Source: Alphaproteobacteria bacterium (GTDB taxonomy: Bacteria > Pseudomonadota > Alphaproteobacteria > Micropepsales > Micropepsaceae). From it: DNA of 64,000 nucleotides. The position numbers were made by a program, and so were the translations under genes. Numbering within the stretch: the first letter of the stretch is position 1; each line of letters opens with the position of its first letter. The DNA lies in NCBI GenBank assembly GCA_947462105.1, contig CANHNJ010000001.1, forward strand, positions 1-64,000, given 5' to 3'. The notes under the pieces are model-generated. The model was not told the DNA's origin. It searched no databases and saw only the letters and a program-made list of their open reading frames with translations. Below, piece after piece: positions 1-7,548 of the stretch.

Positions 1-83
1 CGGCCAGCGTCAGCAGCTTGACCTGACCGGGTCTTTTTGTACCAAGCGGGTTGAGAGAAACTGACTGGGAAAGGAACCTGGCT

Positions 84-272
84 ATGCCGAAGAAGCGTTT
101 TAGCGCGGAGCAGATTGTGATTTTCTGCGCCAGATTGAGGTTTTGATATCGCAGGGCAAGTCTGCGCCGATAGTGTGCCGGGATATCGCAGCAGAGCTAC
201 TACCGCTGGCGCAAAGAATATGGCGGTTTAGAGCTGGATCAGGCTAGGCGTTTGAAGGATCTGGAGAAGGAG
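84..272 (+). pseudogene. IS3-family transposase OrfA remnant
   Basis: The ATG at 84 opens with MPKKRFSAEQIV, a typical OrfA start of IS3-family elements, but the frame breaks after a few codons. The same protein continues in other frames (LRQIEVLISQGKSAP, then SYYRWRKEYGGLELDQ and RLKDLEKE). At least two small frameshifts or deletions have therefore occurred. The coding trace stops abruptly at 272, where an inverted-repeat end begins. OrfA would be the DNA-binding half of the transposase; no OrfB is present. It is dead. Family assignment rests on recognising the protein motifs. Confidence 0.8.
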
Positions 273-336
273 TGATCTGCCCCCTTCCAAGGTTCCATTA
301 TGATAGTCCCTGGACCACTTGGAAAGGGGCAGATCA
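273..336. repeat. Facing 19-bp IS-type inverted repeats
   Basis: TGATCTGCCCCCTTCCAAG at 273-291 is matched in inverted orientation at 318-336 with one mismatch, leaving only 26 bp between the arms. The TGATCTGCCCC end is of the kind seen at IS3-type element termini. The left arm abuts the truncated OrfA relic, so this looks like the two ends of an element left after internal deletion. The hairpin could also act as a transcription block upstream of the gene at 428; that is inference. Confidence 0.65.
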
Positions 337-427
337 CGGGTGCATTCGTATGAATAGTATGGCCCAGTGACTCGATATTTTGCATTATGCCGCGTCTCTA
401 GACGTGGCGGTAGATATGGGAGTTTCC

Positions 428-2551
428 ATGAGCACTGAGCATGAGCAGTTTGCTGAAATTGCAATAAATCGCAGGACTGAAATGAATGCTCTTTCCTGCA
501 GCCGGCGCCGGTTTTTGGAAAGCGCCGCCATGGCCGCGGTCATGACTGGTGCGACGGCGCCCGCCTTTGCGCAGGGCAGGGCAGCCGCCGACGACTCGCT
601 TTTGCCGGACGGTAGCCCGTTCACGCGCTGGGAGCAGCCGCTCAGTTTCTCGAAGACCTATCATGTCGACGCCAATTCGCCCGCAGCGGACGACAACGGT
701 CCGGGCGATGCCGCACGACCGTTTCGCACAATCAATCGCGCGGCACAGCTGCTGCAGCCGGGTGAGCGCGTCGTCATCGCCTCCGGCACCTATCGCGAAT
801 GTGTCCGCCCTGCGCGCGGCGGAACCGGCCCGTCGCAGATGATCAGCTATGAAGCGGCGCCCGGCGCCACGGTCATCGTCAAGGGCTCCGAGATTCTCAA
901 GGATGGTTGGCGAAGGGAGGTGGTTGCCTCCGGCACGCGCGCGGCCCCCGGACCGGACATCACCGTCTGGCGTTTTGATCTTCCCATCAGCCTGTTCCCG
1001 AACACCTACAATCCCTTTGCCTTGCCAAGCCTAATGGGCTCCTGGGGCTGGCTGGATACGAAAATTGCCGATATGGGCCCCTATCTGCGCCGCCGCGGGC
1101 TGGTCTTCGTCGATGGTAAGCCGCTGGAGCCGATGGAGCAGCTGCGTGAGCTTGCCATGCCGGAGCTGCCGACCGTGCCCGATTTCACGGTGCCGCCCGT
1201 CTCCGTCGCGGGAATGCCGTCGCGCCGCCGCGGCGGGCCCATCATGCAGGAAGTCGGCGGCACGCCCACCGCGCGATTCTGGACCGAAACCAACGGCACG
1301 GCGATTGTCGTTCGCCTGGCCTCCGGCACGCCGGCGGATCACATAATCGAAATCACCACACGCGATGCGGCCTTCGTTCCCGCCGTACCCAGTGCCGGAT
1401 ACATCCGGGTCAAGGGGCTAATCTTCCAGCATGCGGGAAATGTCTATCCCTTCCCGCAATTCGGCATGGTTTCGCTGGCAGGCGGCGATCACTGGATCCT
1501 CGAGGACAACACGCTGGAATGGGCCAATGGCGCCGGCCTGATTGTCGGCAATGACGGCTATGGCGGAATTGCGCCGCGAGCCGGGGCGTCTCAGATCATA
1601 CGCCGCAACACCATCCGCTATTGCGGTATTGCGGGCCTTGCCGGCATGGGCACCGCGGATACGCTGGTAGAAGACAATCTGATCGAATGGTGCGGCTGGG
1701 CGGATGCCGAGCGCGGCTGGGAAGCTGCAGGCGCGAAATTCCACAGGGCGCGCAGCATGCTGTTCCGGCGCAATGTCGTGCGGCACATGCGCCACGCCAA
1801 CGCCGTGTGGTGGGACGTGAACAACGTCAATTGCCGCATCACGTCCAACGTCTTTGCAGATGTTCTGACGGTGGGCGCCGCCGTGCATATCGAAATGACG
1901 CCGGACCAGAACCAGATCGACAACAACATCATCTGGGACGTGCGCAATGCGGAACCCGGCACGCCGGGCCAGCGCGGCTGTGCCGGATCGGGCATTTTCG
2001 ACAATGCCTCCGACAAGCTCATCATCGCCCAGAACCTGATCGGACGCTGCGACAATGCGGGTATATTCGCCATTGTTCGCCCAGACCGCGAGAATAGCGG
2101 CACCGGCACCGGCAACACGGTTGCGAACAACATCTTCGCCAGCTGCAGGCGGTCCGCAATCGTCTTCCTGAACCCGAAGAACCAGGCGGAAGGCAATGTC
2201 TATGTGAACATGCCATCGGTCTTCCAGGGTCTGTTCGAAGGCGTTCCGTCGCCCACTTATGATCCGGACGCCTGGCAGAAGATCCGCTATCGCGACCTTG
2301 CGGGCTGGCAGGCGCTTGGCTGGGACAAAAATTCCGTCCTTGCGGACATGCAGATCGACTTTGATCCCCGCACTCTGCAATTGAAAATCGCCGGCGGCCG
2401 GGCGCTGCCGCGTGCGGCGGCGGTCAACCGGATCCAGGGCGACATGCTAGGCCGCGCCGACGGCGCCACCCGTGTTGCCGGGCCTTTGGCCGATCTGGGC
2501 ACTAGGAGCAGCTGGCAGGTCGACCCGCGGCGGGTGGCCAATCCGGGCTGA
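428..2551 (+). CDS. Tat-exported right-handed beta-helix repeat protein
   Basis: A 707-residue exported protein. The ATG at 428 is chosen because GGGAG lies 5 bases before it; an in-frame ATG at 482 is also possible. A twin-arginine signal (CSRRRFLES, about residue 21, followed by an Ala-rich segment ending AFAQG) predicts folded export. The body opens with a DNGPGDAARPFRTINRAAQ segment typical of DUF1565/pectate-lyase-fold proteins, and the middle carries many Asn-rich turns (NTIRYCGIAG, NNIIWDVRN, NTVANNIFA) that form parallel beta-helix coils. Such proteins bind or cleave polysaccharides, but no catalytic residues can be assigned. It stands alone, bracketed by IS relics on both sides, so acquisition by transposition is possible. 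Confidence 0.8.
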   Translation: MSTEHEQFAEIAINRRTEMNALSCSRRRFLESAAMAAVMTGATAPAFAQGRAAADDSLLPDGSPFTRWEQPLSFSKTYHVDANSPAADDNGPGDAARPFRTINRAAQLLQPGERVVIASGTYRECVRPARGGTGPSQMISYEAAPGATVIVKGSEILKDGWRREVVASGTRAAPGPDITVWRFDLPISLFPNTYNPFALPSLMGSWGWLDTKIADMGPYLRRRGLVFVDGKPLEPMEQLRELAMPELPTVPDFTVPPVSVAGMPSRRRGGPIMQEVGGTPTARFWTETNGTAIVVRLASGTPADHIIEITTRDAAFVPAVPSAGYIRVKGLIFQHAGNVYPFPQFGMVSLAGGDHWILEDNTLEWANGAGLIVGNDGYGGIAPRAGASQIIRRNTIRYCGIAGLAGMGTADTLVEDNLIEWCGWADAERGWEAAGAKFHRARSMLFRRNVVRHMRHANAVWWDVNNVNCRITSNVFADVLTVGAAVHIEMTPDQNQIDNNIIWDVRNAEPGTPGQRGCAGSGIFDNASDKLIIAQNLIGRCDNAGIFAIVRPDRENSGTGTGNTVANNIFASCRRSAIVFLNPKNQAEGNVYVNMPSVFQGLFEGVPSPTYDPDAWQKIRYRDLAGWQALGWDKNSVLADMQIDFDPRTLQLKIAGGRALPRAAAVNRIQGDMLGRADGATRVAGPLADLGTRSSWQVDPRRVANPG

Positions 2552-2685
2552 TGCGGAGATCCCTTGACCTGTCAGTGGTGCCGCGTTCTCAAAAAAAGGG
2601 GGGGCTCAGGGTTGGTTGAACAAATGGAAGTCGCGCTTGTCCGCCGTCAGCGCCTATGGCCCAGAATTGAGGTTGTGATTTAAGG

Positions 2686-2806
2686 AGGGTTTTGGTCTCG
2701 TCGTAGTGACGAAGGAACGAAGATGAGACCAAAACCCTTAAGCGCGAAGAAGCCTGCGGAGCATGCAACAAGAAGGCGCGGCCTGAAGCGCCAGTATGGA
2801 GGGTAA
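2686..2806 (+). mobile_element. Second IS-type OrfA relic with 14-bp inverted repeat
   Basis: A perfect 14-bp inverted repeat (AGGGTTTTGGTCTC at 2686-2699 and its complement at 2725-2738) surrounds the start of a 27-codon ORF at 2723-2806. That ORF begins MRPKPLSAKKPAE, which I recognise as the N-terminus of another IS3-type OrfA, then continues unlike it and stops. The stop lies 2 bases before the next ATG, and the GGAGGG serving the next gene lies inside this ORF. It could therefore act as a short translated leader. The transposase origin is probable but not proven. Confidence 0.5.
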
Positions 2807-2808
2807 AA

Positions 2809-3360
2809 ATGATCCGCATGTCGCTGATCTCAATTGTCGTCATGGGCTTGGCTGCGGCCGCCAACGCGCAACCTGCCGCGCCTGCAAATGCGGATGGGGT
2901 GCGCATACCGCGCCCGCCCACGCCCGCCGAATATGTCGAGCGCCCCAAGGCGCGCGGCCCGGCCTATGACCTGGCGGTGGAAGCCGCCTTGGAAGCGATC
3001 AACCGCTGCAAGGCCGACAAGCAGGATATCAGCGTGCAGGTGACCGATGCGGCCAGCGAGATCGTCGTGCTGATCACCCCCAACGCGGCCGGGATGCGCT
3101 CGCTGCGCCTGCTGAAGGGCAAGGCCGTGACGCCTTACATCACCGGCAAGCCCAGCTCCGCCGCCCGCGAACTTGCGCGCACCGATCCGGTGATCGCGGC
3201 CCGCATCGCCGGCGATGTGGCGGTGGGTTATCCGGGCTCGGTGCCGATCATCGTGGGCAACGAGATGATCGGCGCGATTACCGTTTCGGGCAGCCAGATC
3301 AACAATGACGAAGTCTGCGCCAATGCGGGTCTGTCGAAGATCCAGGCGCGTCTGAAGTAA
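2809..3360 (+). CDS. Secreted GlcG/HbpS (DUF336) family protein
   Basis: A 183-residue protein. GGAGGG about 5 bases upstream supports the ATG at 2809. The N-terminus MIRMSLISIVVMGLAAAANAQ is a Sec signal peptide. The mature part has the GlcG/HbpS alpha-beta fold: an amphipathic helix (AVEAALEAINRCK), a strand pair around VQVTDAASEIVVLI, the helix with KGKAVTPYITGKPS, and the glycine turn YPGSVPIIVGNEMIGAITVSG-like strand near the C-terminus. Family members bind haem or cobalamin or have no known ligand, and the haem role is not provable here. It probably shares a transcript with the epimerase 36 bp downstream; a small GCCGG-AAAA-CCGGC hairpin lies between them. Confidence 0.75.
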   Translation: MIRMSLISIVVMGLAAAANAQPAAPANADGVRIPRPPTPAEYVERPKARGPAYDLAVEAALEAINRCKADKQDISVQVTDAASEIVVLITPNAAGMRSLRLLKGKAVTPYITGKPSSAARELARTDPVIAARIAGDVAVGYPGSVPIIVGNEMIGAITVSGSQINNDEVCANAGLSKIQARLK

Positions 3361-3396
3361 GCCGGAAAACCGGCCACATGAAAATTGGAGGGATCG

Positions 3397-4584
3397 ATGA
3401 ACATCCGTACTTTCGCTCTGGCTGCCGTGATGCTCGCGCCATTGTCACTTATGTCCACTGACGCTTTCGCACAGCCTGCCAAGGCCAGGCCCGGAATCAG
3501 CGGCACGGCGTGGGGCACGACCCAGAAAGGCGAAAAGGTCCAGATCTTCACCCTGACCGGCAAGGGCGGCATGGTGGCCAGGATCACCAATTTCGGCGCC
3601 GTGGTGGTGGACCTGTTCGTGCCGGACCGTAACGGCAAGCCGGTCAATGTGGTGCTGGGCTATGACGATCTCGCATCCTATGAAAGAGGTGGCGTTTTCA
3701 GCGCCCTGATCGGACGCTACGCCAACCGCCTGTCGTTCAAATTTCCCGTTGCGGGCAAGATCTACGAACAGCCGGCGCCGCCGCCGCCCGCAGCGGGCGC
3801 GCCGGCCCAGCCGCCGCGCACCTACATCCAGCATGGCGGTGCCAACGCTTTTCACCGGCGGGTGTGGGAAGCCGTCGCACATGACGGGCCGGAGCCCAGC
3901 CTGTCCCTCACCCTCAAGGATGCGGATGGTACTGGCGGCTTCCCCGGCAATATCGTCGTGACGGTCACTTATACCGTGCGGGCCGACAACACGATTGTGC
4001 TGGATTACAAAGGCACCACCGACAAGCCGACGGTGATGAACCTGACAAACCATTTCTATTTCAGCCTGAATGGCGGGGTCAAAAACATCGACGATCAGAG
4101 TCTGACGCTGTTCTCCAGCCGCTACCAGCCCTTTGATGCCAACGCGATGCCCACCGGCGTGATCGCATCCGTGGCGGGCACGCCCTATGACTTCACCAAG
4201 CCCACCCGCATGGCCGAGCGGCTGTCGCTGCCCGAAGTGTATCAGTTCGTCGGCAATGGCAATCGCATCATGGGCTATGACACCGCCTTCCTCACGGATG
4301 GCGTGGTGGGGCAGTTGCGGCCCGCCGCCCGCCTCGACGATCCCGACACCGGCATCGTGATGGTGACGTTCACCACCCAGCCGGGTCTTGAACTCTACAC
4401 CCAGAACATCGCCGCTCCGGTCAGGGGCAAGGGCGGCGCGATGTATGGCAATCACTGGGCCATCAGCCTCGAGACGCAAAAGGCGCCCGATACGCCCAAC
4501 CATCCCAACTTTACTTCGGCCGAGGTGACGCCCGACAAGCCGCTGCATGAAGTGACCGAATACAGGTTCAGCACATTGCATTGA
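3397..4584 (+). CDS. galM: Secreted aldose 1-epimerase (mutarotase)
   Basis: Interconverts alpha and beta anomers of hexoses. The 395-residue protein starts at the ATG at 3397, preceded by GGAGGG; an upstream TTG at 3385 would place the ribosome site inside the gene. A Sec signal peptide ends at DAFAQ, so the enzyme is periplasmic. Family motifs are visible: GAVVVDLFVPD, the substrate-binding QHGGANAFHRRVW, the catalytic-His segment NLTNHFYFSL, and the C-terminal ETQKAPDTPNHPNF with the catalytic Glu. A Pro/Ala-rich insert (PAPPPPAAGAPAQPP) just before QHGG is not typical. Periplasmic mutarotases usually condition sugars for uptake or for quinoprotein oxidation. Confidence 0.9.
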   Translation: MNIRTFALAAVMLAPLSLMSTDAFAQPAKARPGISGTAWGTTQKGEKVQIFTLTGKGGMVARITNFGAVVVDLFVPDRNGKPVNVVLGYDDLASYERGGVFSALIGRYANRLSFKFPVAGKIYEQPAPPPPAAGAPAQPPRTYIQHGGANAFHRRVWEAVAHDGPEPSLSLTLKDADGTGGFPGNIVVTVTYTVRADNTIVLDYKGTTDKPTVMNLTNHFYFSLNGGVKNIDDQSLTLFSSRYQPFDANAMPTGVIASVAGTPYDFTKPTRMAERLSLPEVYQFVGNGNRIMGYDTAFLTDGVVGQLRPAARLDDPDTGIVMVTFTTQPGLELYTQNIAAPVRGKGGAMYGNHWAISLETQKAPDTPNHPNFTSAEVTPDKPLHEVTEYRFSTLH

Positions 4585-4655
4585 GCCCGTACCGTTGCCT
4601 TCCTGACCTGCGCCGCAATCTTGTATTCTGCTGCGGCGCAGGGGCTGAATGCCCC

Positions 4656-4693
4656 ATGTAGCGCGGGTCCGGGGGTTGGCGTATGGTCCTGTC
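4656..4693 (+). promoter_or_regulatory. Leaderless-type upstream element of moaA
   Basis: The 38 bases before the moaA ATG contain no Shine-Dalgarno sequence but carry TATGGT 12 bases before the ATG, as expected for a leaderless -10 box. The block matches the 38 bases before moaB (27567-27604) at 28 of 38 positions with no gaps, including GGTTGGC, then TAT, then GTC. Shared regulation of the two molybdopterin genes is inferred. Confidence 0.45.
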
Positions 4694-5713
4694 ATGTCCG
4701 CAGCCGCCACCGATATCCGCCCCATGATCGATCCGTTCGGACGAACGGTGGATTATGTGCGCCTGTCGGTGACCGACCGCTGCAACCTGCGCTGCACCTA
4801 TTGCATGCCTGAGGCGATGTCCTTCCTGCCGCGCCAGGATCTGCTGACGATCGAGGAACTGGACCGGCTGGCGGCGCTGCTGGTGCAGCGCGGTGTTCGC
4901 CACATTCGCCTCACCGGCGGCGAGCCGCTGGTGCGGCGGGGCATTATCGACCTGGCGCAGCGCCTGTCGCGCCACCTGCAAAGCGGGGCGCTGGAAGAGC
5001 TGACGCTGACCACCAACGGCGTGCGGCTGCGTCAGCACGCGCAGGGGCTGGCCGCTGCCGGCATCCGGCGGATCAACGTCTCGCTCGACAGCCTGGACCG
5101 CGCCACCTTTGCCCGCATTGCCCGCGCCGACCAGCTTTACCAGGTGCTGGACGGCATCAGCGCGGCGCAGGATGCCGGCATCAGCGTCAAGATCAACACG
5201 GTGGCGCTGAAGCGCGACAATGCTGCGGAACTGCCACGCCTGATCCAGTGGGCGCATGAAAGCGGCATGGATATCACCCTGATCGAGACCATGCCGCTGG
5301 GCCTGGTCGAGGAAGACCGTACCGACCAGTTCCTTTCGCTGCGCGATGTGCGGCGTGAATTGGCGTCATACTGGACGCTGACCGACGTGGCGGATCGCAC
5401 CGGCGGTCCGTCGGCTTATGTCCGTGTGACGGAGACTGGCGGCAGGCTGGGCTTCATCACCCCGCTCAGCCACAATTTCTGCGAGAGCTGCAGCCGGGTG
5501 CGCATCACTTGCACCGGCACACTCTATATGTGCCTGGGCCAGGAGGCCGCTGTGGATCTGCGCGACCCCCTGCGTGCCTCAACCGATGACAGGCTGCTCG
5601 ATGCCTCGCTCGACCGCGCCGTGGCGGCCAAACCCCGCGCCCATGATTTCCTGACGCCTGTGCGCGGTGCGCCGCCCGCCGTGGCGCGGCACATGTCGAT
5701 GACGGGCGGCTGA
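4694..5713 (+). CDS. moaA: GTP 3',8-cyclase (molybdopterin step 1)
   Basis: Radical-SAM enzyme that, with MoaC, converts GTP to cyclic pyranopterin monophosphate in molybdenum-cofactor synthesis. The N-terminal cluster motif is C30-x3-C34-x2-C37 (CNLRCTYC), followed by the TGGEPL motif. The C-terminal second-cluster segment is [11 protein letters not shown] followed by a third Cys in LYMCLGQ. The protein ends in GG, the conserved MoaA tail. The ATG at 4694 fits both the alignment and the leaderless promoter; an ATG at 4649 would add 15 atypical residues. moeA follows after 2 bases, so the two form an operon. MoaC is not in the window. Confidence 0.95.
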   Translation: MSAAATDIRPMIDPFGRTVDYVRLSVTDRCNLRCTYCMPEAMSFLPRQDLLTIEELDRLAALLVQRGVRHIRLTGGEPLVRRGIIDLAQRLSRHLQSGALEELTLTTNGVRLRQHAQGLAAAGIRRINVSLDSLDRATFARIARADQLYQVLDGISAAQDAGISVKINTVALKRDNAAELPRLIQWAHESGMDITLIETMPLGLVEEDRTDQFLSLRDVRRELASYWTLTDVADRTGGPSAYVRVTETGGRLGFITPLSHNFCESCSRVRITCTGTLYMCLGQEAAVDLRDPLRASTDDRLLDASLDRAVAAKPRAHDFLTPVRGAPPAVARHMSMTGG

Positions 5714-5715
5714 AA

Positions 5716-6909
5716 ATGGCCGCCTTGCCTGGCGTGGAGGCCGCGCGCGCGACGATGCTGGAAAATGTCGCGGCGCTGCCCAGTGAGCGCGTGGCGCTGG
5801 CGCAGGCGGTGCAGCGCATACTGGCCGAACCAGTTCTTTCGGCGCGCGATCAGCCACCCTTCGCAGTGTCGGCAATGGATGGCTATGCCATCCGGGCTGC
5901 CGATGCGCCGGGTATCTTGCGGGTGATCGGAGAAGCTGCGGCGGGCGCAGGGTTCGAAAGCGCCTGCGGCGTGGGCGAAGCCGTGCGCATCTCCACTGGG
6001 GCGGCGATACCGGACGGTGCCGATACAGTGGTGATCCAGGAGGATGTCCAGCGCGATGGCGATGCGCTCGCGGTGCCTGACGCGCAGCCTGGCGCCAATA
6101 TGCGGCCGCAGGGTGGCGACTTTCGTGCCGGTGTCGCATTGCTGGCGGCTGGCCGGCGCCTGGACGGCGTGGCGCTGTCGCTGGCCGCCGCCGCAGGCCA
6201 TGCCGAACTCTTCGTGCGGCGCAGACCACGCATCGCCCTGTTATGCAGCGGCGATGAACTGGTCGCGCCCGGCACGACTCCCGGCCGCTGGCAGATATTT
6301 GAATCCGCCAGTATTGGCATTGCCGCACTGGTGGAAGACTGGGGGGGAACCGCGCGCAAGCTTGAGATCGAGAAGGATGATGTTGCTGCCATCGCCGGTG
6401 CGGCGGAAGCCGGCTTGCGCGATTGCGACCTGCTGGTGGTGATCGGGGGCGCTTCGGTGGGCGATCACGATCACGCCCGCCCGGCGCTGCAGCAGCTTGG
6501 GCTGAAGTTGATGATCGAGAAAGTAGGCGTGCGGCCGGGCAAGCCGACTTGGTTCGGCGTCACGCCATTGGGGCCGGTGCTGGGGTTGCCGGGCAATCCT
6601 GCTTCGGCGCTGGTCTGTGCGCATCTGTTTCTCAGGCCATTGCTGGAAAAAATGCTGGGCCGCGCTTTCGCTGTCACCTTTGCCAGGGCGCGCTTGATGC
6701 AGGCGCTGCCCGCCAACGGCCCGCGCGAGCATTATCTGCGCGCCTGGCTGGAGGCTGATACGCAGGGCCAGCGCACGGCGCGCGCCTTCGAGGACCAGGA
6801 TTCCTCGCTGCATGCCATTTTTGCCGCCGCCAACGCCTTGATCCGGTTGCCAGCGAACGCGCCCGCGCAGGCGGAAGGCATGCTGGTGGATGTGCTGCCG
6901 CTGGGCTAG
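5716..6909 (+). CDS. moeA: Molybdopterin molybdenumtransferase
   Basis: Inserts molybdenum into adenylylated molybdopterin, the last common step of Mo-cofactor assembly. The 397-residue length is normal. Diagnostic motifs in order are SAMDGYAIR, STGAAIPDGADTVVIQED, the ALLCSGDELV segment, GGASVGDHDHARPAL, GKPTWFGV and GLPGNPASALVC. It starts 2 bases after the moaA stop and is probably translationally linked to it. The gene is convergent with the oxygenase gene only 12 bases downstream. Confidence 0.95.
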   Translation: MAALPGVEAARATMLENVAALPSERVALAQAVQRILAEPVLSARDQPPFAVSAMDGYAIRAADAPGILRVIGEAAAGAGFESACGVGEAVRISTGAAIPDGADTVVIQEDVQRDGDALAVPDAQPGANMRPQGGDFRAGVALLAAGRRLDGVALSLAAAAGHAELFVRRRPRIALLCSGDELVAPGTTPGRWQIFESASIGIAALVEDWGGTARKLEIEKDDVAAIAGAAEAGLRDCDLLVVIGGASVGDHDHARPALQQLGLKLMIEKVGVRPGKPTWFGVTPLGPVLGLPGNPASALVCAHLFLRPLLEKMLGRAFAVTFARARLMQALPANGPREHYLRAWLEADTQGQRTARAFEDQDSSLHAIFAAANALIRLPANAPAQAEGMLVDVLPLG

Positions 6910-6921
6910 GGCGGCGGCCAT

Positions 6922-7512
6922 TCAGGAGAATGTGGCGGCCCGCGAATTGAACGCGATGCTGATCCGGTCTTCGTCCGACTGGCTCATATTGACCCGATGC
7001 TGCAGCCAGGCCGGAAAGATCAGCAGGTCGCCGGTGACCGGCGGGATCACCATGGCGTGGCCGGTAAAGGCGTTGAAGCTGCCCACCAGCTCATCCGAGA
7101 TCGTGTAGGTGTGGGGCGTGATCGGGGTCTTGAATTCCAGTGCCCCCTTGTCGTCGCCGCCCTTCACATAATAGACGCAGGAAAAAAGACTTCCCGGGTG
7201 ATCATGGGAATAGTTGAAGTGACCCTTCTGGTTGATGTTGATCCAGGCCTCGGTGATAACCTGCCGCATGGCGGTATTGAAAGTGAAGGCCTTGTGCACT
7301 TCCTCCAGACGCTGTTGCACTTCCGCAAACAGTTCCGCCAGTTCCGGTGGGACAGGATTTAGATTGTCGCTCTGCCAGCCGCCGCCATTGGAAACCACGC
7401 GCCCCGCGCTGACCTTCTTGCGGGACTGGCAATAGGTTTCGATCCGCGCATTGTCGAGGCGCAGGGAGTCCACAGCCAGAAAGTTTATGAAAATCGGCAT
7501 AATGTTGAGCAT
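6922..7512 (-). CDS. TIGR02466-type 2-oxoglutarate/Fe(II) oxygenase-like protein
   Basis: A 196-residue protein with the double-stranded beta-helix signature of Fe(II)/2OG enzymes: an N-terminal His-x-Asp segment (NYSHDHPGSLFSCVYY), a later His in FPAWLQHRVNMS, and the 2OG-binding Arg in the DRISIAFNSR segment. This set matches the TIGR02466 family, whose substrates are unknown. The ATG at 7512 was taken; an in-frame ATG 12 bases further on (MPIFINFLAV) is equally plausible because no clear ribosome site marks either. It lies 36 bases downstream of the TPR-methyltransferase on the same strand, so the two are probably co-transcribed and may modify the same target. Confidence 0.8.
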   Translation of the reverse strand: MLNIMPIFINFLAVDSLRLDNARIETYCQSRKKVSAGRVVSNGGGWQSDNLNPVPPELAELFAEVQQRLEEVHKAFTFNTAMRQVITEAWININQKGHFNYSHDHPGSLFSCVYYVKGGDDKGALEFKTPITPHTYTISDELVGSFNAFTGHAMVIPPVTGDLLIFPAWLQHRVNMSQSDEDRISIAFNSRAATFS

Positions 7513-7548
7513 CAGGGTCCCCGGCGCCTTGCGAAGCAGAGTGTAATG

